Source: Peptoclostridium litorale DSM 5388 (GTDB lineage: Bacteria > Bacillota > Clostridia > Peptostreptococcales > Peptostreptococcaceae). From it: DNA of 64,000 nt. The notes beneath the pieces were generated by a model, which saw nothing but the letters and a program-made list of their open reading frames with translations, was not told where the DNA came from and did not search any database. The stretch lies in NCBI RefSeq assembly GCF_900141635.1, contig NZ_FSRH01000003.1:62001-126000 (forward strand). The letters are read 5' to 3'. Both the position numbers and the translations under genes were made by a program. Numbering within the stretch: position 1 is the first letter of the stretch; the number at the start of each line of letters is the position of its first letter. Shown in pieces: positions 28,361 through 36,237 of the stretch.

Positions 28361-29055
28361 TGCCTTTAGTAAGGAGCAAATTCAAAAAAGAATCTGACAT
28401 GATATATATATCACACCTTGACCTTTTAAGACTGCTGGAAAGAACAATGAGAAGAGCCGGAATAAAACCGACATTCACGCAGGGGTTCAACAAACATCCC
28501 AAGATATCTTTCGCGCAGGCTCTCTCGCTTGGAATCGCAAGCCAGGGAGAGTATGTGGACATTGAAATTGACAGTGATATGAGCGGGGACGAATTTAAAG
28601 AGAGTATGAACAAATTCCTTCCTGAAGGAATTGAGTTTACAAAGTCAAAAATAGTCGACAAAAAATCAGATTCTCTAATGAGCATAGTGACTCATGCAAG
28701 ATACATGCTGAACATAATATTACAGGGCGAAATTTCAAGGGATGAGGCGCAAACAGAGCTGGACAAATTCATGGAAATGGAAGAGATACTTGTCAAAAAG
28801 AAGAACAAAAAGGGCAAAATAAAGGAAATCAACATAAGAACCATGGTACAAAGCATGGCAATAACATTTGTGGAGGATGGCCAAATGTATATAAATGCCG
28901 TTCTTTCGACGGGTTCTGCCGGAAACCTAAAGCCTGACATACTGCTTAGTTCAATTGCTGATAATACAAATCTTGAATTTTGCCCTCAGGACTCAAGGAT
29001 GCAAAGGCAGGACATGTACATCATGGACGGCGAAGATATGAAATCGCTAATTTAA
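28360..29055 (+). CDS. DUF2344 radical-SAM-linked protein (TIGR03936 type)
   Basis: A 231-residue protein with the family's opening RSKFKKESDMIYISHLDLLRLLERTMRRA and the QGFNKHPKISFAQALSLGI motif. The ATG at 28360 shares a base with the stop codon of the radical SAM gene, a tight coupling; the frame opens earlier, at 28312, only inside the upstream gene. It is thought to act with the preceding radical SAM protein, but the reaction is not known. Confidence 0.87.
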   Translation: MPLVRSKFKKESDMIYISHLDLLRLLERTMRRAGIKPTFTQGFNKHPKISFAQALSLGIASQGEYVDIEIDSDMSGDEFKESMNKFLPEGIEFTKSKIVDKKSDSLMSIVTHARYMLNIILQGEISRDEAQTELDKFMEMEEILVKKKNKKGKIKEINIRTMVQSMAITFVEDGQMYINAVLSTGSAGNLKPDILLSSIADNTNLEFCPQDSRMQRQDMYIMDGEDMKSLI

Positions 29056-29071
29056 ATTTGGAAGTGATAGC

Positions 29072-30559
29072 TTGAAGAGGATATTAATAGACAGGGGACT
29101 GTTTTATACGAGAATAGCAGCAGCAAAGGACAACAGCCTGCTTGATATTAGAGTTCATGAAAGTTTAAACAAAAGCATCGTTGGAAATGTGTACAGGGGG
29201 AAGGTGCATAGGATACTTCCTGGAATAAGGGCCGCTTTTGTTGACATAGGGGAAGGCAAAAATGCATATTTGCCTATTGGGAAAAACAGCAAGGTAAAGC
29301 AGGGCGCCGATGTATTGGTGCAGGTTGAAAAGGACGGCATGGGAGATAAGGGGCCAAAGATCTCACTCGAGATATCCCTTGCAGGAAAGCATATGATACT
29401 GATTCCGCAAGAAAGCCACGAAAGTATAATTAAAATTTCAAACAAGATAAGCGACGAGCATGAAAGAAGTAGGCTCCTATCGGTTGTGGAAGAAATGTGC
29501 CCTACGGGCTTTGGGGCGGTAGTGAGGACTAATGCCGCAAATGCGCAAAAGGCTGAGTTTGAGGGGGAGATAAGCCGCCTCGCTAGCCAGTGGGAAGCCA
29601 TAAAGAGCGAATATGTATTGGGCATTGGTCCTAAGCTTTTACTCAGTTCGATTGACACTGTGACTGAATATATAAGGGATAATTTCAACCAGAGCTTTTG
29701 CCAGATTGTGGTCAATGATCCTGATGATTATGAAAAAATAAAATTGATGCTTAAAATAAACAAGAGTGAAAAAGACAGGCTGCTCCTCTTCGATGAGACT
29801 AGCGACATATTTGACTATTACAACATAAAGAAGAGCATAAAGAGCCTTACAAACAGGAAGCTATGGCTTGAAAGCGGAGCTCACATAATAATAGAACCAA
29901 CAGAGGCTCTTACGGTGATAGATGTAAACACGGGCAGGAAGGTAAAAGGATTCGATGTGGAAAAGACCATACTCGAAGCCAATATGGAAGCTGCAGACGA
30001 GGCAGTGCGCCAAATAAAGCTAAGGGACATAGGCGGCATAGTCATCATAGACTTCATAGACATGAAATCTGCAGGGAACAGGCAAAGGCTTGTGAAAAGG
30101 CTTGAGGAGAATTTTGCGGATGAACCGGGAAGGGCTTTTGTACATGGCATTACGCAGCTGGGCCTTGTGGAAATCACAAGGAAAAACCAGAAAAAAGGAA
30201 TAGAGCTGCTTATAAGCAAGGAGTGCCCATATTGCCACGGGGCCGGAAAAATATCTTCAGACTATTTTGTGCTGGATTCCATTGAAAAGGAAGCTTCTAG
30301 GATGAAAAAACATACCAATGCAGAAGCAGCACTTTTTCATGTGAGCTGTGACTTTTACGATTCTATGGAAAAGGACGAATTTAAGCATATATATAGCATA
30401 TGCAAAAAATATGGAATTGAAATAATAGTGGCAAAGGACCATTTTCAAAAACCTGGAAAAGCGTCTGTAAAGGCAATGGGAGGCAGGGCGCAGGTTATGG
30501 AGAAACTCCAAAATTGCTTTGAATTTAAAGGAATTTATCCATTGACAAAAGAAGCTTAA
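29072..30559 (+). CDS. rng: Ribonuclease G/E family endoribonuclease
   Basis: A 495-residue single-strand-specific endoribonuclease for rRNA maturation and mRNA decay. It has an S1-like domain (NVYRGKVHRILPGIRAAFVDIG, about residues 35-56), the catalytic Asp residues in VIDVNTG and IVIIDFIDM, and the Zn-link motif CPYCHGAGK. Translation starts at TTG 29072 after GGAAGTGAT. It ends just before the L21 leader; the L21 promoter -35 box lies within its last codons. Confidence 0.94.
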   Translation: MKRILIDRGLFYTRIAAAKDNSLLDIRVHESLNKSIVGNVYRGKVHRILPGIRAAFVDIGEGKNAYLPIGKNSKVKQGADVLVQVEKDGMGDKGPKISLEISLAGKHMILIPQESHESIIKISNKISDEHERSRLLSVVEEMCPTGFGAVVRTNAANAQKAEFEGEISRLASQWEAIKSEYVLGIGPKLLLSSIDTVTEYIRDNFNQSFCQIVVNDPDDYEKIKLMLKINKSEKDRLLLFDETSDIFDYYNIKKSIKSLTNRKLWLESGAHIIIEPTEALTVIDVNTGRKVKGFDVEKTILEANMEAADEAVRQIKLRDIGGIVIIDFIDMKSAGNRQRLVKRLEENFADEPGRAFVHGITQLGLVEITRKNQKKGIELLISKECPYCHGAGKISSDYFVLDSIEKEASRMKKHTNAEAALFHVSCDFYDSMEKDEFKHIYSICKKYGIEIIVAKDHFQKPGKASVKAMGGRAQVMEKLQNCFEFKGIYPLTKEA

Positions 30560-30570
30560 TTTGGTAACAT
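30542..30570 (+). promoter_or_regulatory. Promoter of the rplU operon
   Basis: TTGACA (30542-30547) and TAACAT (30565-30570) with a 17-bp spacer, overlapping the end of rng. Confidence 0.65.
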
Positions 30571-30576
30571 AAATGA

Positions 30577-30645
30577 GGTAACCGCGCAGGATGGGTATGA
30601 ATGCCGTAAGGCAACCTGATTCTGGCGAGTCTGGATAGAGGAGGT
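30577..30645 (+). ncRNA. Ribosomal protein L21 leader
   Basis: The GC-rich 5' UTR of rplU between the promoter and the ribosome-binding site can form several short hairpins, including GCC-GTAA-GGC at about 30602-30611. Position and appearance match the L21 leader of Firmicutes, thought to bind L21 for autogenous control. I recognise it by context and general pattern, not by a covariance model. Confidence 0.65.
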
Positions 30646-30651
30646 GCGACA

Positions 30652-30963
30652 ATGTACGCAATAGTAGAAACTGGTGGAAAGCAGTACAGAGTACAAGAAG
30701 GCGATGTGATATTCGTTGAGAAGCTTGAGGCAAGTGAAGGAGATGTAGTTACTCTTGACAAGGTCCTAGCTTTTTCTAAGGATGGAAGCCTTTCAGTAGG
30801 AAGTCCTGTAGTTGAAGGCGCTAAAGTTGAAGCTAAGGTTGTAGAAAATGGCAAAGCTAAGAAAGTTGTTATCTACAAATACAAGGCTAAGAAAGACTAC
30901 AGAAAGAAAAAAGGCCATCGTCAGCCATACACTAAGCTTCAAATTGAAAAAATAATGGGATAA
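30652..30963 (+). CDS. rplU: 50S ribosomal protein L21
   Basis: A 103-residue ribosomal protein that begins [18 protein letters not shown], has [22 protein letters not shown] near the end, and shows the usual length. GAGGAGGTG precedes the ATG. Its stop codon overlaps the prp start by one base. Confidence 0.98.
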   Translation: MYAIVETGGKQYRVQEGDVIFVEKLEASEGDVVTLDKVLAFSKDGSLSVGSPVVEGAKVEAKVVENGKAKKVVIYKYKAKKDYRKKKGHRQPYTKLQIEKIMG

Positions 30964-31298
30964 TGATTACGGTCAGTATATCCAGAAACAGTAAAAACAA
31001 TAAAATAATGGAGTTCGAGATAAGCGGCCATGCGGGATACGATGAGTACGGAAGAGACATTGTATGCAGTGCGATTTCGATTCTTGCACAGACTGCTGTG
31101 ATTGGACTTTTGGAATATGTAAGGATAGATTGTACTTACGAAATAAAAGATGGTTATCTTTACTGCAAACTGCCGCAGCACTGCTCGGAGCAGGAGCAGG
31201 TGAAGATAGACAGCATTCTCGAGACAATGGTGCTCGGAATTGAAAACATCAAAAATGGGTACGGATCCTACGTAAGCATTGAGTATAAGGAGGTGTAG
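30963..31298 (+). CDS. prp: Ribosomal-processing cysteine protease Prp
   Basis: A 111-residue protease that removes the N-terminal extension of L27 in Firmicutes and related phyla. The catalytic pair is visible as His23 in GHAGYDEYG and Cys35 in DIVCSAIS. The gene lies between rplU and rpmA and overlaps rplU by one base. Its presence agrees with the L27 extension described in the next entry. Confidence 0.95.
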   Translation: MITVSISRNSKNNKIMEFEISGHAGYDEYGRDIVCSAISILAQTAVIGLLEYVRIDCTYEIKDGYLYCKLPQHCSEQEQVKIDSILETMVLGIENIKNGYGSYVSIEYKEV

Positions 31299-31300
31299 GC

Positions 31301-31585
31301 ATGCTATTCAACATAAATCTTCAATTATTCGCGAGTAAAAAAGGTGTTGGTTCTACTAAGAACGGCCGTGACTCGCAATCAAAGAGACTAGGTGTGAAAA
31401 GAGCAGATGGACAAGTGGTAACTGCTGGAAGCATACTGGTTAGACAAAGAGGAACTAAGATGCATCCAGGAAACAACGTTGGAAGAGGCGGAGACGATAC
31501 ACTGTTTGCTCTTGTGGACGGAGTAGTTAAATTCGAAAGAAAAGACAAGAAAAGAAAACAAGTTAGTATCTATGCTGCAGAATAA
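31301..31585 (+). CDS. rpmA: 50S ribosomal protein L27 (with Prp-cleaved N-terminus)
   Basis: A 94-residue L27 whose first residues, [15 protein letters not shown], form the Prp cleavage site; cleavage is expected after Phe10, leaving ASKKG as the mature start. AAGGAGGTG precedes the ATG. A terminator follows. Confidence 0.98.
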   Translation: MLFNINLQLFASKKGVGSTKNGRDSQSKRLGVKRADGQVVTAGSILVRQRGTKMHPGNNVGRGGDDTLFALVDGVVKFERKDKKRKQVSIYAAE

Positions 31586-31595
31586 TAAGATTGCT

Positions 31596-31622
31596 AAGGA
31601 GTGTCTCGTGACACTCCTTTTT
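31596..31622 (+). terminator. Rho-independent terminator after rpmA
   Basis: A 10-bp perfect stem (31596-31605 with 31610-31619) with a 4-nt loop and T-run. Confidence 0.85.
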
Positions 31623-31642
31623 AATATAAAGGTGGTATTTTT

Positions 31643-32923
31643 ATGTTTGTCGACAAGGCAAAATTATTTGTCAAGGCAGGAAACGGCGGAAACGGCGTCG
31701 TAGCATTCAGAAGAGAAATATACGTTCCAGCCGGCGGACCGTCTGGTGGAAACGGCGGAAACGGCGGAAACATAGTGATTGAAGCCGACAATGGGCTTAG
31801 AACACTCATGGATTTGAAATACAAGCAAAAGTATGTTGCGCAGTCCGGTGAAGACGGAAAGAAAAAAAATATGGAAGGAGCGCACGGGGAAGAGCTTGTG
31901 CTTCATGTGCCTCCAGGAACGATAGTAAGGGACGAGGAGAGCGGACTCGTAATAGCTGACCTTAAAGAGCACGGTGACAAGGCCATAGTGGCAAGAGGAG
32001 GAAGAGGCGGAAAAGGAAATGCTTTCTTCAAGACAGCTACAAGACAGGCTCCAAGATTTGCAAAGGCGGGAACGTCCGGAGAGGAAAGATGGATAACTCT
32101 TGAGCTTAAGCTTCTTGCTGATGTAGGTCTTATCGGGTTTCCTAATGTCGGAAAATCAACCTTCCTTTCTATAGTTACAAAGGCCAAGCCTAAAATTGCA
32201 AACTATCACTTTACAACATTGACACCTAATCTTGGAGTTGTACAAACAAGATTTGGAGACAGTTTTGTGATGGCGGACATACCGGGCCTTATAGAAGGCG
32301 CACATGAGGGCATAGGGCTTGGGCATGAGTTTTTAAGGCATGTCGAGAGGACTAAGCTTTTGATACACATAGTGGATGTTTCTGGAATGGAAGGAAGAGA
32401 TCCGCTGGATGACTTCAAAAAGATAAATGAAGAGCTTCAAAAATATAATGCCGTGCTTGCGGGAAGAACGCAGGTAGTGGTTGCAAACAAAATGGACATT
32501 CCAGGTGCGAATGAAAATTATGAGATATTCAAAGAAGAAGTAGAAAAGCTGGGATACAAGGTGTTTTCAATGTCAGCTGCGACAAGAAGCGGAGTTGACG
32601 AAGTTATAGACTATGTATGCCCTATTCTGAAAGAAATAGAAGATACGCAGATAGTATCAGAAGAGGACATGATGCCAAGCCTGGATATGATTAGTCAGAG
32701 TGAAGATGATATAAGCATAAGTGTTGAAGAAGATGTATATATAATAGAAAGCAAAGCGCTTGACAACATTCTATACTCGGTAGACTTTGACGACATGGAA
32801 TCCCTTCGATATTTCCAAAGCGTGCTTGAGAAAAAAGGCGTTTTTGCAAAGCTTAAGGAAATGGGAATAAAAGATGGTGACCTTGTAAAGATATATGAAC
32901 TTGAATTTGAATACTATGAATAG
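31643..32923 (+). CDS. obgE: Obg-family GTPase
   Basis: A ribosome-associated GTPase that helps late 50S assembly and stress signalling. The 426-residue protein has a Gly-rich Obg fold (AGNGGNGVVAFRRE, GGNGGNGGNI, GGRGGKGNAFF), a G domain with GFPNVGKSTF (about residues 165-174), DIPGLIEGAHEG and NKMD, and a C-terminal OCT domain. AAAGGTGG lies upstream. The order L21-Prp-L27-Obg is standard. Confidence 0.97.
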   Translation: MFVDKAKLFVKAGNGGNGVVAFRREIYVPAGGPSGGNGGNGGNIVIEADNGLRTLMDLKYKQKYVAQSGEDGKKKNMEGAHGEELVLHVPPGTIVRDEESGLVIADLKEHGDKAIVARGGRGGKGNAFFKTATRQAPRFAKAGTSGEERWITLELKLLADVGLIGFPNVGKSTFLSIVTKAKPKIANYHFTTLTPNLGVVQTRFGDSFVMADIPGLIEGAHEGIGLGHEFLRHVERTKLLIHIVDVSGMEGRDPLDDFKKINEELQKYNAVLAGRTQVVVANKMDIPGANENYEIFKEEVEKLGYKVFSMSAATRSGVDEVIDYVCPILKEIEDTQIVSEEDMMPSLDMISQSEDDISISVEEDVYIIESKALDNILYSVDFDDMESLRYFQSVLEKKGVFAKLKEMGIKDGDLVKIYELEFEYYE

Positions 32924-32952
32924 ATTAACAGCTATTGAAGGGCAGGTAAAAC

Positions 32953-33249
32953 ATGATTACAGGAAAGCAAAGAGCGTATCTTAGAGGTTTAGCAAACGGA
33001 ATTAAGCCTATTACTCAAATAGGAAAAGAGGGAGTTACTGATGCATTCATAAAGCAGCTTGATGCAGCATTGAATGCAAGAGAACTGGTAAAAGTGCATG
33101 TTCTTGAAAACAGCGGACTTGATGTTAAGGAATGCGCAAATGAGGTAGTTAAAAGGGTTAACGGAAACTTTGTACAGGCGATAGGGTCGAAATTTACAGT
33201 ATATAAGAGATCAAAAGACAATCAGCAAATAAAGCTTCCTAAAAAATAG
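32953..33249 (+). CDS. yhbY: YhbY-type CRM-domain RNA-binding protein
   Basis: A 98-residue single CRM-domain protein thought to act in 50S assembly. The family start TGKQRAYLRGLANGIKPITQIGKEGVTD and the KFTVYKRSKDN strand are clear. It follows obgE at 29 bp, preceded by a weak AAGGGCAGG. Confidence 0.95.
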   Translation: MITGKQRAYLRGLANGIKPITQIGKEGVTDAFIKQLDAALNARELVKVHVLENSGLDVKECANEVVKRVNGNFVQAIGSKFTVYKRSKDNQQIKLPKK

Positions 33250-33264
33250 GACGCATTAATTTGC

Positions 33265-33292
33265 TTGCAAAAAGCCCTTTATGTTATATAAT
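33265..33292 (+). promoter_or_regulatory. Promoter ahead of nadD
   Basis: TTGCAA (33265-33270), 16-bp spacer and TATAAT (33287-33292). The predicted transcript begins with a large hairpin (33307-33317 with 33336-33346). Confidence 0.6.
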
Positions 33293-33417
33293 GGGGATAT
33301 AACTGTGACAACTTCAATGCTGATTTCAAATGGGATTGGAGTTGTCTATTTTAGCATTTGTGAAATTGAATATAAAATATGAGTTACAGTAAAAGGTAAT
33401 CTCAGTGGAGAATATAT

Positions 33418-34029
33418 ATGGATGATAAAATAAAAATAGGCATAATGGGCGGAACTTTTGACCCGATTCACTACGGTCATCTTGCTACAGCAGAGGCTGT
33501 CAGAAAAAAATATGGGCTTGAAAAAGTGCTTTTCATACCGTCTGGAAACCCTCCCCATAAAACCGACAGGGACATAACCTCAAAATCACATAGATACAAC
33601 ATGAGCATACTGGCTACAGTAAGCAATGATTTCTTTGAAGTTTCAGATGTTGAAATTCAAAAGGACAGGCTTTCCTACACCGTTGATACGCTTTTGGAGC
33701 TCAGCGAAAAAAATCCAAATGCCCAGTACTATCTGATAATGGGAGCAGATGCATTTTGCGACATTGAAACATGGAGCAGAGTTGAAAAGCTGTTTGAGCT
33801 TTCAAAAGTTGTAGGAGCAACTAGGCCGGGAATAGATATGGATGATTTCAAAAGGAATATAACAAAAATCCAGCAAAAATATAAAACACAAATACTTCAT
33901 GTCCACGTTCCGTCGCTTGACATATCTTCTACCGATATAAGGGACAGAATAAAATATGGAATGACAATAAAATATCTTCTTCCTGAAAATGTGGAAAAGT
34001 ATATATACAAATATAATCTCTACAGGTGA
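33418..34029 (+). CDS. nadD: Nicotinate-nucleotide adenylyltransferase
   Basis: NadD adenylates nicotinate mononucleotide to make deamido-NAD. The 203-residue protein has the GGTFDPIHYGHL motif (HYGH), PSGNPPHK, and the C-terminal ISSTDIRDRI motif. GTGGAG precedes the ATG. yqeK follows closely. Confidence 0.96.
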   Translation: MDDKIKIGIMGGTFDPIHYGHLATAEAVRKKYGLEKVLFIPSGNPPHKTDRDITSKSHRYNMSILATVSNDFFEVSDVEIQKDRLSYTVDTLLELSEKNPNAQYYLIMGADAFCDIETWSRVEKLFELSKVVGATRPGIDMDDFKRNITKIQQKYKTQILHVHVPSLDISSTDIRDRIKYGMTIKYLLPENVEKYIYKYNLYR

Positions 34030-34034
34030 TTAAT

Positions 34035-34613
34035 ATGGATATAGAGCAAATCAAGGAAAAGCTTAAAAAGATTGTCTCCCCCAAAAGATTCAAACACACC
34101 ATTGGAGTTTTTGAAACGGCAGAAAAACTTGCAAAGACTTACGGTGCGGATGTCCAAAGGGCTCAAATGGCTGCGCTTCTTCATGACTGTGCAAAGGGTG
34201 TAAAAGGGGAAAAAGTGTTTGAATATGTATTTGAGCATGATGTCTTTCTAGATGACATTGAAAAAAAGGAGACTGCTCTTTCTCATGGAGCCATAGGGGC
34301 GCACATGGCGAGGGCGGAATTTGGAATAAATGATGATGAGATAATTTCGGCTATAAGATATCATACTACAGGCAAGCCTGACATGACTAAGCTGGAAAAG
34401 ATAATATACATAGCGGATTTTATTGAGCCAGAAAGGAGCTATCCCGGGGTGGACGAGCTCAGAAAACTTGCATTTGAAGATATTGACGCAGCGCTGCTTT
34501 TGGCGTTTGACAATACAATAAGATATGTATTGTCCATACGCAAGATACTTCACACAAGAACAATTGAAGCCAGAAATTTCATTTTAGAACAAATGGAGCA
34601 TATGGGGTGTTGA
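34035..34613 (+). CDS. yqeK: YqeK HD-domain hydrolase
   Basis: A 192-residue HD-domain phosphohydrolase; family members cleave Ap4A symmetrically. Metal ligands are visible in FKHTIGVFETA, LLHDCAKG and ALSHGAIGAHMA. A GTG at 34026 opens the frame inside the end of nadD; the ATG at 34035 after GGTGAT is the better start. nadD-yqeK-LCP-rsfS is a conserved Firmicutes run. Confidence 0.93.
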   Translation: MDIEQIKEKLKKIVSPKRFKHTIGVFETAEKLAKTYGADVQRAQMAALLHDCAKGVKGEKVFEYVFEHDVFLDDIEKKETALSHGAIGAHMARAEFGINDDEIISAIRYHTTGKPDMTKLEKIIYIADFIEPERSYPGVDELRKLAFEDIDAALLLAFDNTIRYVLSIRKILHTRTIEARNFILEQMEHMGC

Positions 34614-34614
34614 T

Positions 34615-35556
34615 ATGAAATATTTTATTAAGGTGTTTGTAGTTTCGTTTCTCATATTTACAATGACAATAAGCGGGGGACTTTTTTTTGTAACATCCAA
34701 GATAAGCAGTATTCCGGGAGAGTTTGAAAGTTCGGGCGTTGAAGGTTCACCTGTTAACCTTGACAAAAAGGACAAGGGCGTTGTGAATGTGCTTTTAATG
34801 GGTGTGGACAGTTTAAATGCAAAAAAGAGCAATACAAGGACCGACACAATGATGCTTTTCAGCTTCAATCCCGAGACGAATAAGGCTTCTATAGTCTCGA
34901 TACCAAGGGATACAAGAGTCAAAATAAGGGGAAGAAGTGGATACGACAAGATAAACGCTGCAAATGTATACGGTGGAGTGGATCTGGCCGTGAAAACGGT
35001 AAAGGACCTTTTGGGAGTGCCGGTGCATCACTATGTAAAGGTCGACTATCAAGCTCTTTTCAAGACTGTGGACGACATAGGCGGGGTGGAAGTTGACGTG
35101 CCCATAAGGATGAAGTATAACGACCCTTATGCAAATCCTCCGCTTCACATAGACCTGCAAAAGGGAAATCAGGTGCTTGACGGAAGCAAGGCCATGCAGT
35201 TTTTGAGATTCAGAAAAGGAAGCAAGGGATATCCGGGATATCCGGACCAAGACCTTGGAAGGATAAGAGCCCAGCAGAGCTTTTTGGATGCGATGATAAG
35301 GAAGGTTCTCAGCCCTTCTTCAATACTTAAAATTCCTGACTATGTGCAGACTCTGTACATGTATGTGGAAACAGACATGAAAATAAAGGACATGCTTGAC
35401 ATGGCATATATGGCAAAGGGAATAAATCCTGACGAGATGACAAAGGCGACTCTTCCTGGAGAACCTGCTATGATAAACGGTGTTGCATACTATCAGGTCA
35501 AGCAGGACGATATAAAGGCTATAAGAGAGGAGTTTTTCTCCTTAGAGGGTAATTAA
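34615..35556 (+). CDS. LytR-CpsA-Psr (LCP) family protein
   Basis: A 313-residue protein with one N-terminal membrane anchor (residues ~5-25) and an extracytoplasmic LCP domain (VLLMGVDS, SNTRTDTMMLFSFNPETNKASIVSIPRDTRV split over residues ~61-103, and GGVEVDVP). LCP enzymes transfer undecaprenyl-linked polymers such as teichoic acid or capsule to peptidoglycan. The Arg/Asp ligands for the lipid pyrophosphate are in RTDTMM and PRDTRV. The acceptor polymer is unknown. Confidence 0.93.
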   Translation: MKYFIKVFVVSFLIFTMTISGGLFFVTSKISSIPGEFESSGVEGSPVNLDKKDKGVVNVLLMGVDSLNAKKSNTRTDTMMLFSFNPETNKASIVSIPRDTRVKIRGRSGYDKINAANVYGGVDLAVKTVKDLLGVPVHHYVKVDYQALFKTVDDIGGVEVDVPIRMKYNDPYANPPLHIDLQKGNQVLDGSKAMQFLRFRKGSKGYPGYPDQDLGRIRAQQSFLDAMIRKVLSPSSILKIPDYVQTLYMYVETDMKIKDMLDMAYMAKGINPDEMTKATLPGEPAMINGVAYYQVKQDDIKAIREEFFSLEGN

Positions 35557-35569
35557 GGAGGCAGACATA

Positions 35570-35926
35570 TTGGTTACAGAAGAGATAAGAGCTATTGTAA
35601 AAGAGATATACGAGGCAATCGACGACAAAAAGGGTGAAGACATAGTTGTAATAAACATAGGCGGACTTTCTATAATAGCAGACTATTTTGTTATCGCAAG
35701 TGCGGGATCTGAAAGACAGGCGAAGGCCATAGCTACCGAAGTTCAGAAAAGGCTTGCCAAAAAGGGAATTTTCCCAATAGGGAAGGAAGGGCTTTCAAGT
35801 CCAAGCTGGATACTTCTTGACTATGGAGATGTAATGGTGCATATTTTCAAGAGTGAGGAAAGGTATTTTTATGACCTTGAAAGGACATGGAAAGATGCGC
35901 CGAGAGAGGAAATAGAAAATTTTTAA
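35570..35926 (+). CDS. rsfS: Ribosomal silencing factor RsfS
   Basis: A 118-residue protein that binds L14 and blocks subunit joining in starvation. The family's DYFVIASAGSERQAKAIATEV and WILLDYGDVMVHIF segments are present. Translation begins at TTG 35570 after AAGGAGG. It ends just before the leucine T-box. Confidence 0.95.
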   Translation: MVTEEIRAIVKEIYEAIDDKKGEDIVVINIGGLSIIADYFVIASAGSERQAKAIATEVQKRLAKKGIFPIGKEGLSSPSWILLDYGDVMVHIFKSEERYFYDLERTWKDAPREEIENF

Positions 35927-35943
35927 AATTTTGAAATACTGCC

Positions 35944-35972
35944 TTGATAATAGAATGTAATTTATATATAAT
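35944..35972 (+). promoter_or_regulatory. Promoter of the leuS T-box transcript
   Basis: TTGATA (35944-35949), a 17-bp spacer and consensus TATAAT (35967-35972). Confidence 0.8.
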
Positions 35973-35984
35973 AGATGTAAACTG

Positions 35985-36208
35985 TATACAAGAATAGGCG
36001 TTGGAGTATTAGAGGATGGGGCATGAACTCAGAGAGCTGGTGGTAGGTGCAAACCAGCATGCAATACCTTGAACTTGCCAAACATAAGCCTGTGGTTTAG
36101 CAAACCTTAAAATGCAATCTAAGAGGGATCCGTGAGGGTCCAATTAGGGTGGTACCGCGAAAGCTTTCAGTCCTTTCGTCCCTAAAGGGGGACGCAGGGA
36201 CTTTTTTA
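35985..36208 (+). ncRNA. Leucine T-box riboswitch
   Basis: The leader shows the conserved T-box sequence AGGGTGGTACCGCG at 36146-36159, a stem I AG-bulge/distal loop region (AGAGAGCTGG around 36031), and a GAA-CUU-G specifier loop. The likely specifier codon is CUU at 36074-36076, encoding Leu. A terminator (36169-36173 with 36197-36202, plus an inner stem) follows. Uncharged tRNA-Leu should pair with the CUU and the T-box UGG and prevent termination, raising leuS expression. Confidence 0.93.
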
Positions 36209-36237
36209 TTTTTTGTGAATATATTAGGAGGTGCAGC

